Below, piece after piece: positions 5,584-6,088 of a DNA stretch of 6,088 bases. Both the position numbers and the translations under genes were made by a program. Location: positions 1 to 6,088 of the forward strand of contig JALVEG010000010.1 of NCBI GenBank assembly GCA_027031145.1. Reading direction: 5' to 3'. Each line of letters starts with the position of its first letter. The first letter of the stretch is position 1. The stretch is from Saprospiraceae bacterium (GTDB lineage: Bacteria > Bacteroidota > Bacteroidia > Chitinophagales > Saprospiraceae). The notes under the pieces were generated by a model that was not told where the DNA came from, ran no database searches, and saw only the letters and a list, made by a program, of their open reading frames with translations.

Positions 5584-6088
5584 ATGGAAAGTTTATTGAT
5601 GAACATATTAGGAGCTGTTACGACATTTTTACTGGCATTTACAGTTGGAATGACCTATGGTGGATTAAGAAGAAAAATAGTAGCCAGAGTTCAAAACAGA
5701 TATGGTCCTCCTTTTTATCAGAATTTTATTGATGCTTTTAAGCTCTATTCAAAAAGTACAGCTATACATCACGGTGCAATGCATTTTCTAGGACCTGCAT
5801 TTATAATGGTATCATCAGTTGTATCTCTAATGTTTATTCCGGTATTGACAAATAATCAGTGGTTCCCTAACCTCAATTTTCAGGGAGATCTGATATTTCT
5901 AATATACATTATGGTTTTTGGTCCTTTGGGAATGGCATTGGGAGCAGGACAAACAGGTAACCCTAACTCAGCAATCGGAGTAACAAGGGGATTGAGTCAA
6001 ATGGTAGGATTTGAGATACCATGGGTAATGGCATTAGTAGCTTTGATGGTGCAATACAAGACAACATCTATCACAGGACTAATGGAAG
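5584..6088 (+). CDS. Membrane-anchor subunit M (NuoH/HyfC/HycD family, MbhM/MbxM), N-terminal part
   Basis: An open frame from the ATG at 5584 to the right edge without a stop: 168 residues plus one base of what is usually a ~300-residue protein. Residues 7-26 form TM1, followed by the family signature RRKIVARVQNRYGPPFYQNF (29-48) and DAFKLYSK (50-57). Helices follow at about 70-87 and 102-119, and then RGLSQMVGFEIPW (135-147) with E144, matching the conserved Q...YE segment of NuoH. In complex I, Ech, Mbh and Mbx this subunit anchors the peripheral arm, placing the last iron-sulfur cluster beside the start of the proton path. The loop after KLYSKST is AIHHGAMHFLGP (60-71) rather than the quinone-pocket type of NuoH, consistent with a quinone-independent, ferredoxin-linked enzyme. 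It could also be called NADH-quinone oxidoreductase subunit H; the context argues against a quinone enzyme. Confidence 0.92.
   Translation, partial: MESLLMNILGAVTTFLLAFTVGMTYGGLRRKIVARVQNRYGPPFYQNFIDAFKLYSKSTAIHHGAMHFLGPAFIMVSSVVSLMFIPVLTNNQWFPNLNFQGDLIFLIYIMVFGPLGMALGAGQTGNPNSAIGVTRGLSQMVGFEIPWVMALVALMVQYKTTSITGLME

Larger units (their letters stand above)
2..6088 (+). other. Mbx/Mbs-like ion-translocating respiratory complex operon, membrane arm (both ends cut)
   Basis: Nine consecutive same-strand genes encode only membrane subunits of a ferredoxin-linked, Mrp-containing complex. Seen: the order MnhE-F-G-DUF4040-(MbhE+MnhB)-C-D-D'-NuoH, with junctions of +1, -4, -4, -4, +3, -7, +11 and +12 nt, so a single transcript with translational coupling is very likely. 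Known: Mrp operons carry a full MnhA and no NuoH; Mbh operons carry one antiporter subunit H plus a separate MbhI; Mbx/Mbs operons carry H and H' followed by M. This window fits the last pattern. Inferred: J, K, L and N (NuoB, C, D, I relatives) follow downstream. The operon promoter must lie left of base 1, and no internal promoter or terminator was recognised. The electron acceptor cannot be told from this window. Confidence 0.8.

Noticed and set aside
2225..6088. Part of a respiratory complex I (nuo) operon
   Set aside because: The MnhE, F, G and B subunits are never part of complex I, and the order H, H', M differs from nuoH-I-J-K-L-M-N.

Overview
All genes in this window lie on the + strand in one dense array with almost no intergenic DNA. 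The order is MnhE (C-terminal end only), MnhF, MnhG, a DUF4040/MbhD-like subunit, an MbhE-MnhB fusion, MnhC, a first MnhD/NuoN-like antiporter subunit (H), a second and longer NuoL-like antiporter subunit (H'), and the start of a NuoH/HyfC-type membrane-anchor subunit (M) that runs off the right edge. Neighbouring genes overlap by 4 or 7 nt or are separated by 1-12 nt. No promoter, terminator, RNA gene, mobile element, repeat array or CRISPR is visible, and no stretch longer than 12 nt lacks a gene.

The first seven genes (2-3709) are the cation-translocating module of an Mrp-type antiporter. However, a full MnhA is absent: only its C-terminal pieces are present, as the DUF4040 protein and the first ~85 residues of the MnhB-like protein. 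Two antiporter subunits in tandem followed by a NuoH-like subunit is not a stand-alone Mrp operon. It matches the layout I recall for the archaeal Mbx/Mbs (respiratory sulfane-sulfur reductase) operon, A-B-C-D-F-G-H-H'-M-J-K-L-N, a relative of the membrane-bound hydrogenase Mbh and of complex I. The expected missing parts are the peripheral electron-transfer subunits (NuoB-, NuoC-, NuoD- and NuoI-like), which should lie just past base 6088. They would decide whether this is a hydrogenase, a sulfur/polysulfide-type reductase or another ferredoxin-linked enzyme.

Inferred working model: a peripheral arm oxidises reduced ferredoxin and docks on M. The redox energy drives ion movement through H' and H, and the Mrp-like subunits exchange Na+ against H+. 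H' carries the full set of canonical charged channel residues and a C-terminal lateral-helix extension. H has a glutamate where the family normally has the TM7 lysine.

Organism: low-GC DNA (by eye about 35-38%) with AGA-rich arginine usage. The starts lack a convincing Shine-Dalgarno sequence, and seven of the eight visible starts have A at -3. Together with the probable strictly anaerobic, ferredoxin-based energy metabolism this suggests an anaerobic bacterium, possibly of the Bacteroidota or a nearby phylum. This is a weak inference; the genes themselves are also known from Thermotogae, Firmicutes and Archaea.
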